A stretch of DNA of 64,000 nt from Atherix ibis (GCA_958298945.1 OY282605.1:21120811-21184810); one strand, 5' to 3'; shown: positions 12,331 to 26,300, counted from the stretch's first letter. The notes: generated by a model not told the origin, from the letters alone. A program made the numbers and translations.

Positions 12331-15170
12331 ATATTTTTTTATCTTAAGCAGCAAAAATGGGTGCGAAGAACCCTTTTTGTAAGCTTTTCATAGACTCACT
12401 CATCAGCTTCAATGTTAATCAATGGTCCAACCTCACAAGAGACCTCACTCGTTCTATATATTTTTTTTAAGTTTTTGATGTTGAAGGCCTCTCTTAGCAA
12501 AGCCTCCGAAAATACTTTATGGTACCGAAAAAAATTTGAGCTTTTGATAAGAAACTTTTCGTAAATCAAACCCGCGCAATCTCTTATTTGCACTGTTGCC
12601 ACGCCGCTCTCTTCTGGTTCGCAGTGTTGCCAAATTGTTTTCAGGCTCATTACTTTCGTGGAGAGGTTATGTCAATGAGCAAAAAAGTGCCCACATATAC
12701 TGTATCACTCTTCATCGTAAATCATATGTACCTCCAAAAGTTCTCATTTACAATAAAATTACATTAATAGAAGATTAATTTGAGACTGAAAAAAATGGAA
12801 CTTAACTTTCACTGAATGAACAATAAATTAATTATAAAAATTTCAATTTTTAAACCAATTTGAACGTATGAACGAGGAAGCCTTTCAATTCCTATCACAA
12901 TCAATCCAATCAGTGTGAAATGCTCCGTAAAATAACTGAAGCTTCTCCTGCCATCACCTCATTTTTTTGGGCAAAATATCGAAATTTCTTTTTCTTCAGT
13001 TTTCGATTGTTCATTGAAAACTAAGTTAAACTAATTAACTGATTACTAAAATTCATATTAACATATTACATTTTTTCTAAATATCACGAAGTCAACATAA
13101 AAAAATATATTTTTTCCAAAATGAGATGAATTTTTTCAAAAAATGCCGACATTGGCGATGAGTAATTTCACTTGTAATGTGATGACGACCATCAATCATC
13201 CAGTAGCTGAACTTAATTTAATTGACAACTAATTAACATCAATGCATTGCATGACACCGTCTTTTGTCTTCCAATAGATTTTCTTACTTTAATACTAATA
13301 TCCAATAAATACAAATCAAGGAAATTTTCCAAATATAGGAGAACTTTTGTATTGTACCCTCACCATTTACTGATGTGAAAATTGCACCTTAAAATTTGTA
13401 TAATTACTCTTACATTGGTTCTACTTTGATTGATAAAATGGAAACAGGATGATTTTGAAATTTAAGTATTAACAAAATATTATTAAATTATAAATTAACT
13501 GAAATGCCTTTAAATAAAAAAAAAAGATTTAATCGTATAAAAATAATGATTTTTAATAAAAAATTGATTTTTTGAAACATTTTCGAATTTATTTTTTTTC
13601 ATAAATGTTTTAATACGTGTAAAGGAAAAATATCTTGTGAGCGTGAAAAATATTATAACACCTGAAATATTGACAGCAATTAATTTCCTATTTCCATTAA
13701 ATTGATCTGTGAAATAAATCTTTTAAATAGAATTCTTGTGAAATACTGCTGCATAAACTATTTATTTAAACAAAAACTTTCCAAATTGACAGTGATGATG
13801 TGAACTTGCTCAATTTTATTTTAAAAGCCTACCGCCACCCTAGTCGCACTATATAGACGTATTTATACGTAGGGATGTATAAAAATAATATTTATATACT
13901 ATTTACATTTGTGTAAGTATATTAACATAACGACTATTGCTGATTATAGTCGTAAAAAGGCTGCCGATGAAAGATCTATTTTCAATCATGCTCATGGAAC
14001 GCTGAATAAATTTTTCAATAATACAGAAAAAAATATGCTATAATAAAAATAATAATAATAATAATATTAATAATAAAATCTAAACTAAGATAAGTGGAAG
14101 GAAAATATGATAAATCAAGATTCTATTTATGCGCAACGGAATTTCGTCAGAGTTCTTCGAAAAGTAATAATTACTTCATGGCGAGATGGATTCGTTTCCG
14201 TTGCTGAACATGTCATTCGTTCAATCGTCCATCCATCCATTTATTCAATAATATTTGTCAGACATCACCGTGGATAGTAGCATTAATCAAATCGTAGCAT
14301 AAGTTTTTTTCGATATACATATGTGTATTTCAAAACTGTTGGAAACTTTAAAAAAGAACCCACTAAAAATTAATTTTCCGTCTATATTCTAGGATTTTTG
14401 TTATTTTTTTATATCCATCTCATCAGAGTCAATTATTGAAGATATTTATAATGTCTGCGGAATTTTCTTAGTCACCGATTTAAATTGGTTTTTTTTTATG
14501 TAGCATATAATGACTTCACACGCATTAGATTTAATCCATTTAATGTCCGGAAAAGACAGCAAAATCATTTGAAAATTGTCACTTTCTCAAATAAATAGAT
14601 TCTAAGCAATAAATTTCCACATTTTTTCATTCAATTTTTCTATAAGTTAAAATTAAAATTGTGATGACATAAAAAAAATTTAAACCAAAATCACAACCAG
14701 TTGATTGAGTTGACTAATTTTTCACTTAGTTCATTTATTTTGCTTTTATGTTTTCATTTTTCGTATTTTTTACATCTTTAATTCTTATTATTTGTTAAAT
14801 TCAGGAAAATAATTTTTTCATGTTCGAAAAATCCTGTTTCTTTGAAACGAAACAATCAATTAAATCGAAGAAATTTTTACTAACTAGCTAAGAAATACCG
14901 GTAATAATATTAGATTTTATTACAATGTATTAAGTGAGAAGATGAAGTGGGTCAATTTCAAAAACTAAAAATGGCATAAAATGTATTTATTTTAAGTGGG
15001 AGTTATCTAATGATGATCAAAAGTTTTTTTTTAGAATGGAATTTACGTATTGATTTATTGTAACATAAAGAATATCTAAATCACTATTTGGTGAGTTTTT
15101 AATGTAGTAAATATCCTTTCAGTGAAAGTAACCATTTTCAGTTTTTGATAATAAAATGTTAGGTTAAGAA
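12331..15170. other. AT-rich spacer; one unrecognised 84-codon frame
   Basis: On the minus strand 12396-12650 is open for 84 codons (begins MSLKTIWQHCEPEESG) with fairly balanced composition, but I do not recognise it. It directly follows mariner remnants on the same strand and may be transposon-derived. The rest is AT-rich with an (AAT)n tract near 14046-14076 and nothing else supportable. Confidence 0.4.
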
Positions 15171-15177
15171 TATTTTC

Positions 15178-16425
15178 AGTAAATAAACTGTCAGTAAAAA
15201 ATTTTTCATTAAAAAAATTTTCAGTAAAAAAATTTGCAGTAGAAAAATTTGCAGTAGAATAATTTTCTGTAATAAAATTTGCAGTAAAAAATTTGCAGTG
15301 AAAGAATTTTCAGTCAAAAAATTTTCAATAAAAAAATTTTCAGTAAAAAAAATTCAGTAAACAAATTTGCAGTAAAAAAAAGTTCATTCAAATAATTTTT
15401 AGTAAAATAAATTTTCAGTAAAAAAAATTCAGTAAACAAATTTGCTGTAAAAAAAAGTTCTTTCAAATAATTTTTAGTAAAATAAATTTTCAGTAAACAA
15501 TAATCAGTAAAAAAATGTTCAGTAAAAAAATTATCAGTAAAAAAATTTGCAGTAAAAAAATTAACAGTAGAATAATTTTCTGTAATAAAATTTGCAGTAA
15601 AAAACTTGCAGTGAAAGAATTTTCAGTCAAAAAATTTTCAGTAAAAAAAATTCAGTAAACAAATTTGCAGTAAAACAAAGTTCATTCAAATAATTTTTAG
15701 TAAAAAAAATTCAGTAAACAAATTTGCAGTAAAAAAAAGTTCATTCAAATATTTTTTAGTAAAATAAATTTTCAGTAAACAATAATCAGTAAAAAAATGT
15801 TCAGTATAAAAATTATCAGTAAAAAAATTTTTAGTAAAAAATTTACAAATAAAAAAATTATCAGTAAAAAAAATTGCGGAAAAAAAATTTGCAGTAAAAA
15901 AATTTTCAGTAAAAAATTTCAATACAAAAATTTCAGTAAAAAAATTTGCAGAAAAAATTTTCAGTCGAAAAATTTCCAGTAAAACAGTTTTAGTAAAAAA
16001 ATTTCCAGTAAAAAAAGTTTAAGTAAAAAAATTTCCAGGAGAAAAATTTGCAGTAAAAAAAATAGCAGTGAAAAAAAAATCATTAAAAAATGTTCAGTAA
16101 AAAAATGATCAGTGAAATAAATTTGCAGTAAAAAATGTTCAGAAAAAAGTTTAAGTAAAAAAATTTCCAGGAGAAAAATTTGCAGTAAAAAAATTTGCAG
16201 TAAAAAAATAATCAGTAAAAAAATTTGCTGTTAAAAAGTTTGTAGTAAAAAAATGTTCAGTAAAAATTTTCACAAAAATACTCAGTAACAAAACTTCAGT
16301 AAAAAAATTAGTAGTTAAAATTTTGAGTTTAAAAAATTTGTAGTAAAAAAAACCTGCAGTAAAAAAAATCGCAGTTACAAAAATGTTCAGTAAAAACATT
16401 TACAGTAAAAAAAATTTCAGTAAAA
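15178..16425. repeat. AT-rich minisatellite, basic unit about 17 bp
   Basis: Roughly seventy diverged tandem copies of a unit like TTTTCAGTAAAAAAA (variants TTTGCAGT, TTATCAGT, TTTTTAGT). A higher-order pattern is visible: the block from about 15254 (starting AGTAGAATAATTTTCTG) to 15540 recurs from about 15568 to 15830, with matching variants such as AAAGTTCATTCAAATA and AACAATAATCAGT. Frames on both strands are open for 60-80 codons only because the unit lacks stops in some phases (for example FFTENFFTANFF on the minus strand). These are not genes. Confidence 0.9.
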
Positions 16426-18699
16426 ATGTTTCTTCAATTTTCCGCAAACATTTTCATAAATTATTTTCTATAACATATTTTCTTTAAAAATTATTTGCAT
16501 GCATTTTCTGTAGATTTACAGTAAAAATGTTAATTGCAAGTTTTGTAAAAGCAAAATGATTTTATTAAATTTCCAACTGAAAATACTTTTAAAGTAAACA
16601 CTTTTAGCAAAAAAGGAATTTTTACTTTAATCGGGCGAACATAGTGTTAAGGCTTGTCTAAAATATCTACAACAAAATTATTTCAATTTCGATTATTTAA
16701 AATTCATTACAATTTTTCGAGAATAGGAGAGGTATTTGCTTCAACATTATTCTAAAAATAAATTAATTTCCTTAAACAATCTTGTATAATATGGCTGAGA
16801 TCAGATAAATATCGATGAGATACCAGACTTAGATTGAATGATATAAATTTGTTAATCATTGTTGAAGAGAAATCTCCGTCGAAAAAGCCATCAATTTTAA
16901 AGAGGAAACATTATAAATTTTTAAACCTAAACAAACTGAAAGTCAATTTATCTGCTTGAATGAGAAATGGCCGTAAAACGATTCAGTTTCTTTACGACAT
17001 TACCTTTCAGTTTTATGATTGCAACCAATGAATTTAGATAGTTGGCGATTGGAATTTAGAGCAGTTCTGATCCAAAAATAATAATTTTAATAATTTGCAT
17101 ATTTCTGAAATTCTATCATATCGAATAACTTAGAAAATTCCACAAAATTCAATTTTCTATTTCTGCAACGTTGAATTAAAAAATATGGTATAATTCGCTG
17201 AAATAAACAAAGTGTTAATAAGATCACGAACTGTTCACAATAATAACCCCCCATTCACATTTGATTTTATTGCTTACATTGCTATCGGGGATAATTCATA
17301 AAAGTAAGTATTATTTACAAAAAAAAATATCTGGAATTTACAACGGGCGATATTTTTTCCTAGAAATCACTGCATTTTCTGGACAATGTTTTGCGTAGTT
17401 CGGCCACACCTTCTTAGAAGGTGTCGTCAATGCTGAATGGTGTACTGAAACCGTTTTTATTTAGATAAACATTTATATTTTATTCTGTTTCTGTTCTCTG
17501 GATTTAATCGAATCCGTTCTTAGAATAAAAACATTAAAATTAAATACCATCTCATTTGAGTATAAAATTACCTAAAACTACGTTAACGATTAGGATCTAT
17601 TTTGATTTGCTTAGAAGTACAAAGTGTATATGGGGCTGTCGATAGTGTTGCTGGCAACTTTTTTATTTATTAAAAATCTGAGGAGTGTTTCATGTTTTTT
17701 ACACTATTGGTTACTGCCCATATGTGTTTGGATAGCGGCCAACCTATAAAACGTGGCTAAATTTAAATTCCCCGATCCATTTGAAAATTGAAGTCGAAAA
17801 GCTGAACATTTCTAACGTTATTATTGAAATCATATTTATTTTCCAATTGAAATTAGATTAATATCATTTGATAGCCCCTCTGCCTTTTTACTCAATTCGA
17901 AAATAGGTGCAAAAATAAAATGATCAGAAAAATTTTATTCGAAAATTGCAAAAAAAAAATTTCTTTCATTTTAATAAACGAGTATGTATGTGCACGCTCA
18001 ATGGTCGGTTCTTTATCAATTTGAACTGAAAAACTGCACAAATAAATGGAATTTAGAATAAGAACATATTTTAAATAAATTAATTTACTAAAAAATAAAA
18101 ACAAAAAACTCTTCATTCAATTTACGAGTAGATTACTGAGTATCATGACTTTTTATCGCAAATAATTTTTTCTACACAATCTGACAGCCATTTTACATTC
18201 CAATGAGGTGTGGTGATGCAATGGCAACGTGGGTCAGCTTATTATTAATTTTTTTTTTTGTTCCATTTAAATTTTATGTATAATTCATGATCTTTTAAAT
18301 TCACTGTACATAAATATATTCACCCCATAATTTTCTAATAAATATTTCAAAGTAGTTTAAAAACATTGAAAATTCAATTTAATATCAGATTTTCATATGA
18401 TTTCTGTTAATAAAAAATAAGATTATTCATATAATTGACTAATGAAATTAATTTTATTTTATAATACATGTAAATAAATACTATAAAGATATATTTAAAA
18501 AAAAAAGGAAAATTGAAATTTATTCGATTAAAGTAATAATTTCAATACGAAGTTATAATTTCAAATTATCCAATTTGTGCTTTGGAAAATAATATTAAAT
18601 AAAATATATTTAAAATTCGAGTTCTAATAAAATTTATATTTTATTATATTGCTTAAATTTTCCCATTATGAATAAAATATAATAATATTCTAATAATTG
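16426..18699. other. AT-rich intergenic DNA
   Basis: No gene, transposon end or RNA gene recognised. One short perfect palindrome, ACACCTTC-TTA-GAAGGTGT, sits at about 17405-17423 and could form a small hairpin. Open frames here, such as 17892-18116 on the minus strand, are chance low-complexity frames. Confidence 0.5.
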
Positions 18700-19390
18700 C
18701 TATAAGACTTCTAGCAGGACTCTATTCTTTAAAGTAATTTTTGATGACTATTTCACACATTACGTTTTAAAATTGTTCGCATAAATTTTGCCAAATTTTT
18801 CATTGGTATTCAAAAGTTCTAAACTTTTTGGATTGTCTGTGTAAAAAGGATCTATTGTGTAGTCTGACAAGAAACAGTCCAACGGCGTCAAATTGGACGA
18901 TCTTCAAGGGCAATTGACATCACCAAATCGTGAAACTTTTCTTGCTCGATAGATACGGCAACAAGAAAAAACCTACAAATGACTGTGAAGAAGCCATTGT
19001 ATCCATGAAAAGTGATTATTTAGTGCGCATTTTGGTTTGAAGGTGGCATTGACCGGTATTTCTTTGAAAATGAAGAAGGAGTGACTGTTACTGTCAGTAC
19101 TAAGCGCTGTGGCAGTTTGATAACCAATTTTTTTTTTAATGAACTTGGAAATTTCAATCTGAACTATATGTGGTTTTAACAAAATAGCACCACAATCCTT
19201 AGAACGTGACAAATTTTGACTCTATTGCCCAAAAAGTTCCCAGGACACTTTATTTCTAGATTTGGTAATGTCAATTGGCGTCCGAGATCGTGCGATTTCA
19301 CACCATTGAACTTTCTATTATAAAACTATGCCAAAGATTGTGTTTACATAGACAATTTTTAAATTTTAGAGCATTTAAAAAGCCAACATC
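18700..19390. mobile_element. Two transposase fragments head to head
   Basis: On the minus strand 18930-18700 reads FGDVNCP-RSSNLTPLDCFL followed by YTDNPKSLELL. On the plus strand 18980-19390 reads YFFENEEGVTVTVS, ELGNFNLNYMWF, KKFPGHFISRFGNVNWRPR, SCDFTPLNFLL. Both are the C-terminal part of the same Tc1/mariner-type transposase family as at 3466 and 5202, in opposite orientations, full of stops. The arrangement may be two nested insertions or an inversion inside one element. Confidence 0.6.
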
Positions 19391-20980
19391 CGTTAAGTAA
19401 TGGTGGTAAATTTTTTATTAAAGTCTAAATTCAAAATGTATTTTATTTAACTTTACTCTCCAAAGTACAAATTGAATTTAATTTTTTTTTCTCTCATTCT
19501 TTAATTTTAAAAAAAACTTATAAGAAGTTATAAAAAAATCGTTTGCAATATTCTATTAAAACTTATAATAACTTATTAGCAAACTGCGAAAAAAAATATA
19601 GTTAACAAATTTAAATTTTATTTGTTTAAAAGCAATTTCAAAAATAAAAATTGTAAATTACTTTTCTTAAAAAAAAAACATGATCCAATAAATGAAAGGC
19701 GAAAGTTTTAAAAAATATTTTAATTTATTGTTATTATTATGATTATATGAATATCTTTTATAATCACATAAAAAGACTTATTTTATACAATAATAAATCG
19801 AAATTAAATAAAAAAATTCTTGAAAAAAATAAGTTCTTTTTGAATTTTTGTCTTGTCAAAAAAAAGCCAATTTCTTGTAAAATTTAATCGTAAAAATATA
19901 TAACAATAACAATTTGAATGTCATTTTATTATTATTGATATTATTTTTGTAAAACTTCTGATTATATCAAAGTAAAAATTTCAAATACATAAAACACTTT
20001 GAAAACGATAAAAATCTGTTTTTTTTTATATTGAGCCGGCGTCGTTTTTGAAGTCTCCTTAATTTATATCCCAACTACAAGTGTAGTAAAATATTCATTT
20101 AAATATAAAATCTATACACAAACATAAGAGTATACGCATAAATTGATAATTCAGAATCTTCATAAAGTTGTCTTAAAGACAGAAAATATTTTTATTTCAA
20201 ACATTTTTCCATAAAAATTTTACAATATTTCATTTGAATCTTTTACGAGTATTCGTTCAGTTTTAGTTTATGCATTATAAATATGCACATATACGCGTAC
20301 TTATATATTTCTAAACGGTCCCCCCAATTTTTTATCTATTTATAACTGAAAATCCTTGTAAATGCATCCAATAAATTAAATTTCCATACATATTTAATCA
20401 TGCTTAAGCCATATACTTTTAGGTATGGATTAGGGTTGTCGGGAAATGTTTTTAGAAAAACGTAGGCCAATTTTGACCCTTTTGCCTTGTTGACATGTTA
20501 ACCTTATAAAATATAGTGTCACCCATGATAAAATACTGTAACAAGTCTAAATAATAATTTTATCAATAAAGTTTGTATTTTAAAAAGAACAGAATATTGA
20601 GACAAATAAGAAAAGATTTTAGTTAATTTAATTAACCGAAAGTTTATGCAACTTTTTAATTATAATTTAGAAAATTTTTATTTCTTTTCCAATAAAAACT
20701 AGAGTTTTAAGACTTTTTTGTATCTATTTTTTGAATCAATAATTAATAAAAGCAAATTTTACACTGCATAAATCAATCTGGTTGAATAATCTTAATGAAG
20801 AAAATCAAATAAATAAAATATTATGCTCAAAAATTCATATTTAAAATGAAAAAGGGAAAACAATTTTCGAAATAAAAGCAAAAAAAACTTTTGTTAATAA
20901 TGAAAAACAATATTTTTATCTTTAGATGAATTTAAATAAAAGAATTGTTGAGAATCTTTCATAAATAAATTCCACAACAG
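19391..20980. other. AT-rich intergenic DNA
   Basis: Nothing recognised beyond A/T runs. No frame over 60 codons resembles a known domain. Confidence 0.5.
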
Positions 20981-21106
20981 GTTCAGATCCTTTGGCAAGG
21001 ACTTTGGGCACTTTAATAGAAAGTGAGAGTGCTCAAAGTCCTTGACAAGAGGTTCGAGTCACCCATCTGGTCCTGGGACTTTGATCACTCTAACAGCTCA
21101 CGCTCA
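20981..21106. repeat. Hairpin plus degenerate direct repeat with a B-box-like block
   Basis: CAAGGACTTTGGGCAC at 20996-21011 pairs with GTGCTCAAAGTCCTTG at 21029-21044 (15 of 16 positions) around a 17-nt loop. The segment from GGTTCAGATCC (about 20981) recurs in degenerate form from GGTTCGAGTCACC (21051), including GGACTTTG and CAC followed by TAA. GGTTCGAGTC resembles a tRNA-gene B box, but no cloverleaf or A box at the right spacing could be drawn, so no tRNA is called. Confidence 0.5.
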
Positions 21107-22268
21107 CGAAGTTGACAACTGACAGAAGTATTTTTGCACTTTACAACAAAAACAACGGTGCAAAAATTCACTTTATTAGGGGAAGTACATCCTTAAAAAA
21201 AAATTTGAAAGTCTTTTTGGCAGATATCGATTGTATGCTTGATGGGAGAGCAAAATTGTGGTTATACAAAAATTGTGGTTAAATTAAAAATTCTAAAAGT
21301 AAAAGATCTTATATTAATGACAAATAAACAAATTAAATAAGTTTATCTCAGGCAGAGACATTGGAATGTCGACCAGATAAATGAATTAACCTAAACCGAA
21401 ACTATAAGTGGGCTCAAAATAAAAATGTCTAATAAAAATATTTTGAATAAAATCATTTCCTAAAAATTGTTAACTCATTTTTTCTCCTATATTCGAATGA
21501 TACCTTACAAATCTTTATCGATATTTCAATTCAAATATGAAATTTGCAGAATATTTTTTTTAATCGAATTTAATAAAATTAATGCAAAGATAAATAGAAA
21601 ACTTATTTTCATCTTACTATTTGTTTTATTTTCAACGGTACTGTGTTGTAGTAATGTTGAATCTTGGTTGATTAGGAATTATTGTTTTTACCATTCACCA
21701 TCATTCAACCCAAACACAAATTGATTTTCAAGGCAATTACTCTTTGTCAGTTAATATTAAGTGAAGTATTACTAGAGGACCATTAGGTTACCATTTTTTT
21801 AATCTATAGAGCACGTTTAAGTAGCCCTTTTTGCTTTGAGAAATTAAAGACTTGAATGCTTGAGTTAGTTTTAATTCTGAATTTTTATTCTTAAAATATT
21901 CCTATATATATATATATGTAACAAAATTTCCATTGTAGCACTTAGACCGAAGTTATCCATAAATCATTGCATAGCATGTGTTCACCACTAACACTATGCG
22001 AAAATAAACAATAAATGAATCCCCCTTTTAGGTATTCAAACTTTTCGCTTGGACGTAGGGATAAATCATTCATATTTAATTCGCTGACCTCATGTTTGAG
22101 TAGATGAGTTATCACTACAGTGTACTTAAAGACTCTTTCTTTTTCAAATTCAATTTCACATTTACACTAACATAATTAGCAATGAAAACACATGCGTTTT
22201 ATTATTAATTATAGTAAATAACTAATGTAATTATATATTAAGACTAGTGGTAAAATTTGACTAAGATC
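21107..22268. other. Intergenic DNA downstream of the MXRA7-like gene
   Basis: The part next to 22268 is probably the 3' UTR of the minus-strand MXRA7-like gene. The plus-strand frame 21467-21724 (85 codons) has no recognisable domain and is not called. A (TA)n tract lies at 21902-21919. Confidence 0.45.
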
Positions 22269-22821
22269 TTAGCGATATAAATTCAATTGTTCCTGAAGTT
22301 CTCTTTCATCTATTTCTGCTGTGTTCAACTCTGCTTCTTGTTTTTTCAATAGATCAAATATAGCAGCTAATTGCTCCCGTTCAACTCTAAAATATTAAAT
22401 TAAGAATATAAAAATATTTTTCTTTTCAACAATTTATTGAAAATTTAATCACCATTTATAATATACCTTCTCTCCTCTTCGATTTGATCATCGGTAAGAG
22501 ATTCCTCAAGTTTGCGCAATCTTGCAGACTTCATCTTTGCAACCAATCCCTGACTAATTTCATCGTCTTCAGATTCATTATCGGTTTCTTCATCTTTGCC
22601 AGACTTTTTTTTGACGTGAAAATCCTAAATAATAATAAATATCGAAATATTAAAATCATTTTGTTTTTGAGAATAAACAATTATCTAACTTGAACTGTTT
22701 TTGTAGCTAATTTTGTGAAATAAATCGTAACACCAACCGCAAATAATAACGTTACTAAAGAGAGTACATAAACATCTGATAAATTATTAATAAATATCAT
22801 AAAATTACTAAACTTATTCAT
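22269..22821 (-). CDS. MXRA7: MXRA7-like small single-pass membrane protein
   Basis: Three exons on the minus strand: 22690-22821, 22467-22624, 22269-22386. Frame is kept across both GT/AG introns, giving 135 residues from the ATG at 22821. Residues about 17-36 (VYVLSLVTLLFAVGVTIYF) form one membrane segment near the N-terminus. An acidic, low-complexity stretch follows (GKDEETDNESEDDE), then a helical C-terminus with EREQLAAIFDLLKKQEAE and ending LQEQLNLYR. The C-terminal block matches the conserved end of matrix-remodelling-associated protein 7 (EQLAAIFKLMKD, EQLRLYDM). The vertebrate protein's molecular role is poorly known; the insect one is probably a small ER- or membrane-anchored helical protein. 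It is divergent from GPATCH1, 486 bp apart. Confidence 0.82.
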
Positions 22822-23307
22822 ATCTTGTCTTGAAATTAAATGAAATATTAAAATCCATCGAATATTAATTAACCGATAAGCAAAAACATTAATTTTTCAT
22901 TTCTTTTATCCGGGATTTATGTATCATAACAAATCTGAATAATGTCAATATCAGCTGATCAACAGCTTTATGCAATATTATTCCCTAAAATGTTTTCTCT
23001 CCACATATTCCAAATATTTTAGCTCTCCAAAATCTCTCATTTAAAACAAAACGGTATAAAAACATTTTTAATATTTCAATTAATTCAAATTTCATAATCA
23101 TTAATAATTTATTAGTTATACGTAAATTTTATAGTAGTTTTTGAGCGTGACAAAAAGTAATCAATATAGTTTTTTTTTGTATCTGAAAGCCTTCTTATGT
23201 GGAGAGTTGAGTGCTGCGTAGATTTATTCAATGCTGAGGAAAAGTCATCATGACAGTTCGAATGCGAAGAATTTTTGTTAATTTCTGAGGATTAAACAAA
23301 ATAAATA
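22822..23307. promoter_or_regulatory. Shared upstream region of MXRA7-like and GPATCH1
   Basis: The 486 bp between the two divergent start codons must hold both 5' UTRs and promoters. I see AT-rich sequence, an E-box-like CAGCTG near 22953, and no clear TATA box. The GPATCH1 start has a good context (AATAATGG). Confidence 0.5.
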
Positions 23308-26300
23308 ATGGAAGAAGAGGAGACGTTTTGTCGTTTTGGTACTCCTTTGGAGCCCCTTGAAGAAGGTAAAATTTTCTCATACATTAACAACATATTTTAA
23401 TTTGGAAAATTACTTATATTTCTCTATTTAATCGAATTTTGAAAATAGAGGAGGTTCCGAGTAAGAAGCCAGTTCAGATCGAAGACCAGATAGTAAAAGA
23501 TGTTAACGGACGCCGGAGATTTCATGGAGCGTTTACTGGTGGTTTCAGTGCTGGATTTTGGAATACGGTGGGATCACTTGAAGGATGGAAACCACAAAAT
23601 TTCAAAAGTTCTCGTTCGGAGAAAGCCAATTTGCAGGTAAAATGTTTTCCCAAAAATACTAATTGCTAGAAATATTTATGACGGAATATATATTCTAGTT
23701 AAGAAATCCCATGGATTTTATGGATGAAGAAGATCTTGGTGAATTTGGCATCGCTCCGCAACGAGTTCAAACTACAGACGATTTCAGCACGCAAGAGAAG
23801 CTCAGTGGTGATGCACGTAAAAGGAAGTTTCAAGTTTCTGAAGGGCCGATCCCTGGTGTACCAGTTCTACGTCAATTACTGCAACCGGCAAAAGAAAATG
23901 TTGCACGACGTTTGCTTAGAATGATGGGCTGGAAAGAAGGTCAAGGTGTAGGGGCAAGGCAAACGCGAAAAGAGAAAAAAGTGGCTGCTGAGCGCAATAA
24001 AAGAGAACTTTACGTGATGAAAGTGTACGGATGTGAGATTGGCCCAATTTCCGATAAGCAACCAGATATAAAAATCGCTAGTGATTCGGAAAACTCGGAG
24101 TCTGATTTCTCAGATGGTGAAGACATAACTTTTGCACCAGATGACTATGAACCGTTTATGTGCGCGATTAAAGATAACACCTTTGGTCTTGGATACAGCG
24201 GCTTAAATCGAGATCCAGTTTTAACGCAGCATGTAAATTTGTTTGAACATGTTGATGTTGTTGGCAAAAACAATAAGAAACTATCAATTAGAGGACAAGC
24301 ATTTGGTGTTGGTGCTCTCGAAGAAGAGGACGAAGATATTTATGCCCGAGATGATATGTCCAAATACGATTTCTCTCTTGAATCTTTGGCTAAATCAAAA
24401 AAGAAACATAAAGAATCGTCTTTGAAAGATAATGCAATTGTCGATGGGTTTGATGCGGCAATAAATGATGCCAAATACAAAAAGAAAATCTTTTCAGTCT
24501 TTGTTCCAGATAATTTCAAGGCCCGAAATTGGGCATTTCGACGAAGTCGATTCGAACCGTTAGACGAAGAGCGTATGAACAAGCTAAAAAAAGACGACTC
24601 TCACAAAGTGAAAGGTTTGGGACGGCATGATCTTAATCCAGAGGAGAGAAAAAATATTTTGGAAGGTTGCACTAAAATTCCGAGTGAATCAAACAGCAAT
24701 AAAAACTCAAAAGATAAAATCGAAGATCAGAAAAACGTGGATTATCTCAAGAAAGTTGACACCAAATACAAAGAAAAAGAGAAATCTACAGAATCATCTA
24801 GTAAAGAAATTCCGACAGTGGAAAATGCAAATGATACCATCGAAATCCAAGAAAGTGCTCGTAAGGAAAACGAAGAGATTCAATCCAAAGCGGTAGCTAT
24901 AACAAAATCGTTGGGTGAGTAATTAAACTTACAATTGTTGAAGACAATAGTTTTTAATTCTTTTAAATTAATTAGATAAAAAGCCAACCTTTTTTAAACC
25001 GTTTATCAATAATGAGGCTAAACAGGAACGCTATGAGAAATTTGTGAAAGCAAATCTTAAAACCGATAATGATATGACAGTATTCCTAAATAAATTACAG
25101 CCACTATCAATGACGGACTGGGATCGAGAAATGGAAAAAAAAGAATTCCAACAGGCACAGAAAATTTACAAACCTTTACAGGGATCTATGTCGAATCGGT
25201 AAATATTTATCTACGACTTATAGTTATGAGAGCATCTATAAAATATATTTATATTGATAGATTTGTGTCTGAAGCAGCATTGCCTACTAAAATAGAAGAT
25301 GAGAAACCTTCAGATGAACCAAAAAAGATAATTATTAAGCAAACTAAGAAAATGTGGAAGCCCTGTTCGCGTTTGTGTAAAGCATTCGATATTGCTCAGC
25401 CACATGGTAGTGATATTCCCGATGAGGATTTTCTAAGAAAGCCCCGCTTTTCCGTTTTTGATTATATTGAAGCGTCAGTTAACACTAAGTATAATTTTGT
25501 AACACCAGTAATTCTACCAACTAAAACTGAACGACCAAAACCTATCATAAGCATGATTAATTCCGACACAAGGCAGAACTCCAGTCAATTTTTCACTAAA
25601 GAATTAACGACAACATTTTTGACTGCAACGGAAAAGGATGTAGATATAATCACGGCACTTGAAAATCTTCAGGCCCCAACCATTAACACAACTACAAAGC
25701 CACCACCGATTAATATCGACAGAAGTAGAGAAATTTCGAGAAAAATTCAAAATGAACTAGAGAAAAAGGTGGCCGAGTCAAAAACTAAACATCCATCAGA
25801 GAAAAAGGATTTATTCAAAGCGATTTTCGAAAGTTCTAGCGAGGATGAAAATGATAAAGAAGATGAAAAGTCGAATAATAAATCTGAGTCAATCATGGAA
25901 CCTTCAAATTCAAAACCTTTAGTTTCAAGCACGAAAATATCCGATACTGATGTCCTGATTGCCACATCAACAACACATGGAATTTTCGCCAAAAAATCTG
26001 ATCCTCTAGAGGACTGTACAATACAGCATCTTGTCGAATTTAATAAAGAAAAAGAAGAAGAAATACCATGTAGTCCAAAACCAAACTCCGAAAACCCACC
26101 CGTACAAGAAATAGTAAAACCAATACCACAATCCGTACAGTACACCAATACAGAAATAGAATCTATGTTACGCGAGCGTATATTGTTTCGAAATCGACAA
26201 GCCAGACTAAGTGAGCAAGTATCTGAAAAACCCACAGCGCAAATATATGGACCAGCCGTTCCTGCACAGTTTAGCCGGCCATCTGAAAATAATACTTCCA

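Noticed and set aside
15686..16399. Repetitive FFTENFFT-type protein frames
   Set aside because: Direct products of the 17-bp minisatellite. Frames occur on both strands and break at every unit-length change.
21051..21063. Possible tRNA gene from the B-box-like GGTTCGAGTCACC
   Set aside because: No acceptor stem, anticodon arm or properly spaced A box could be drawn around it.
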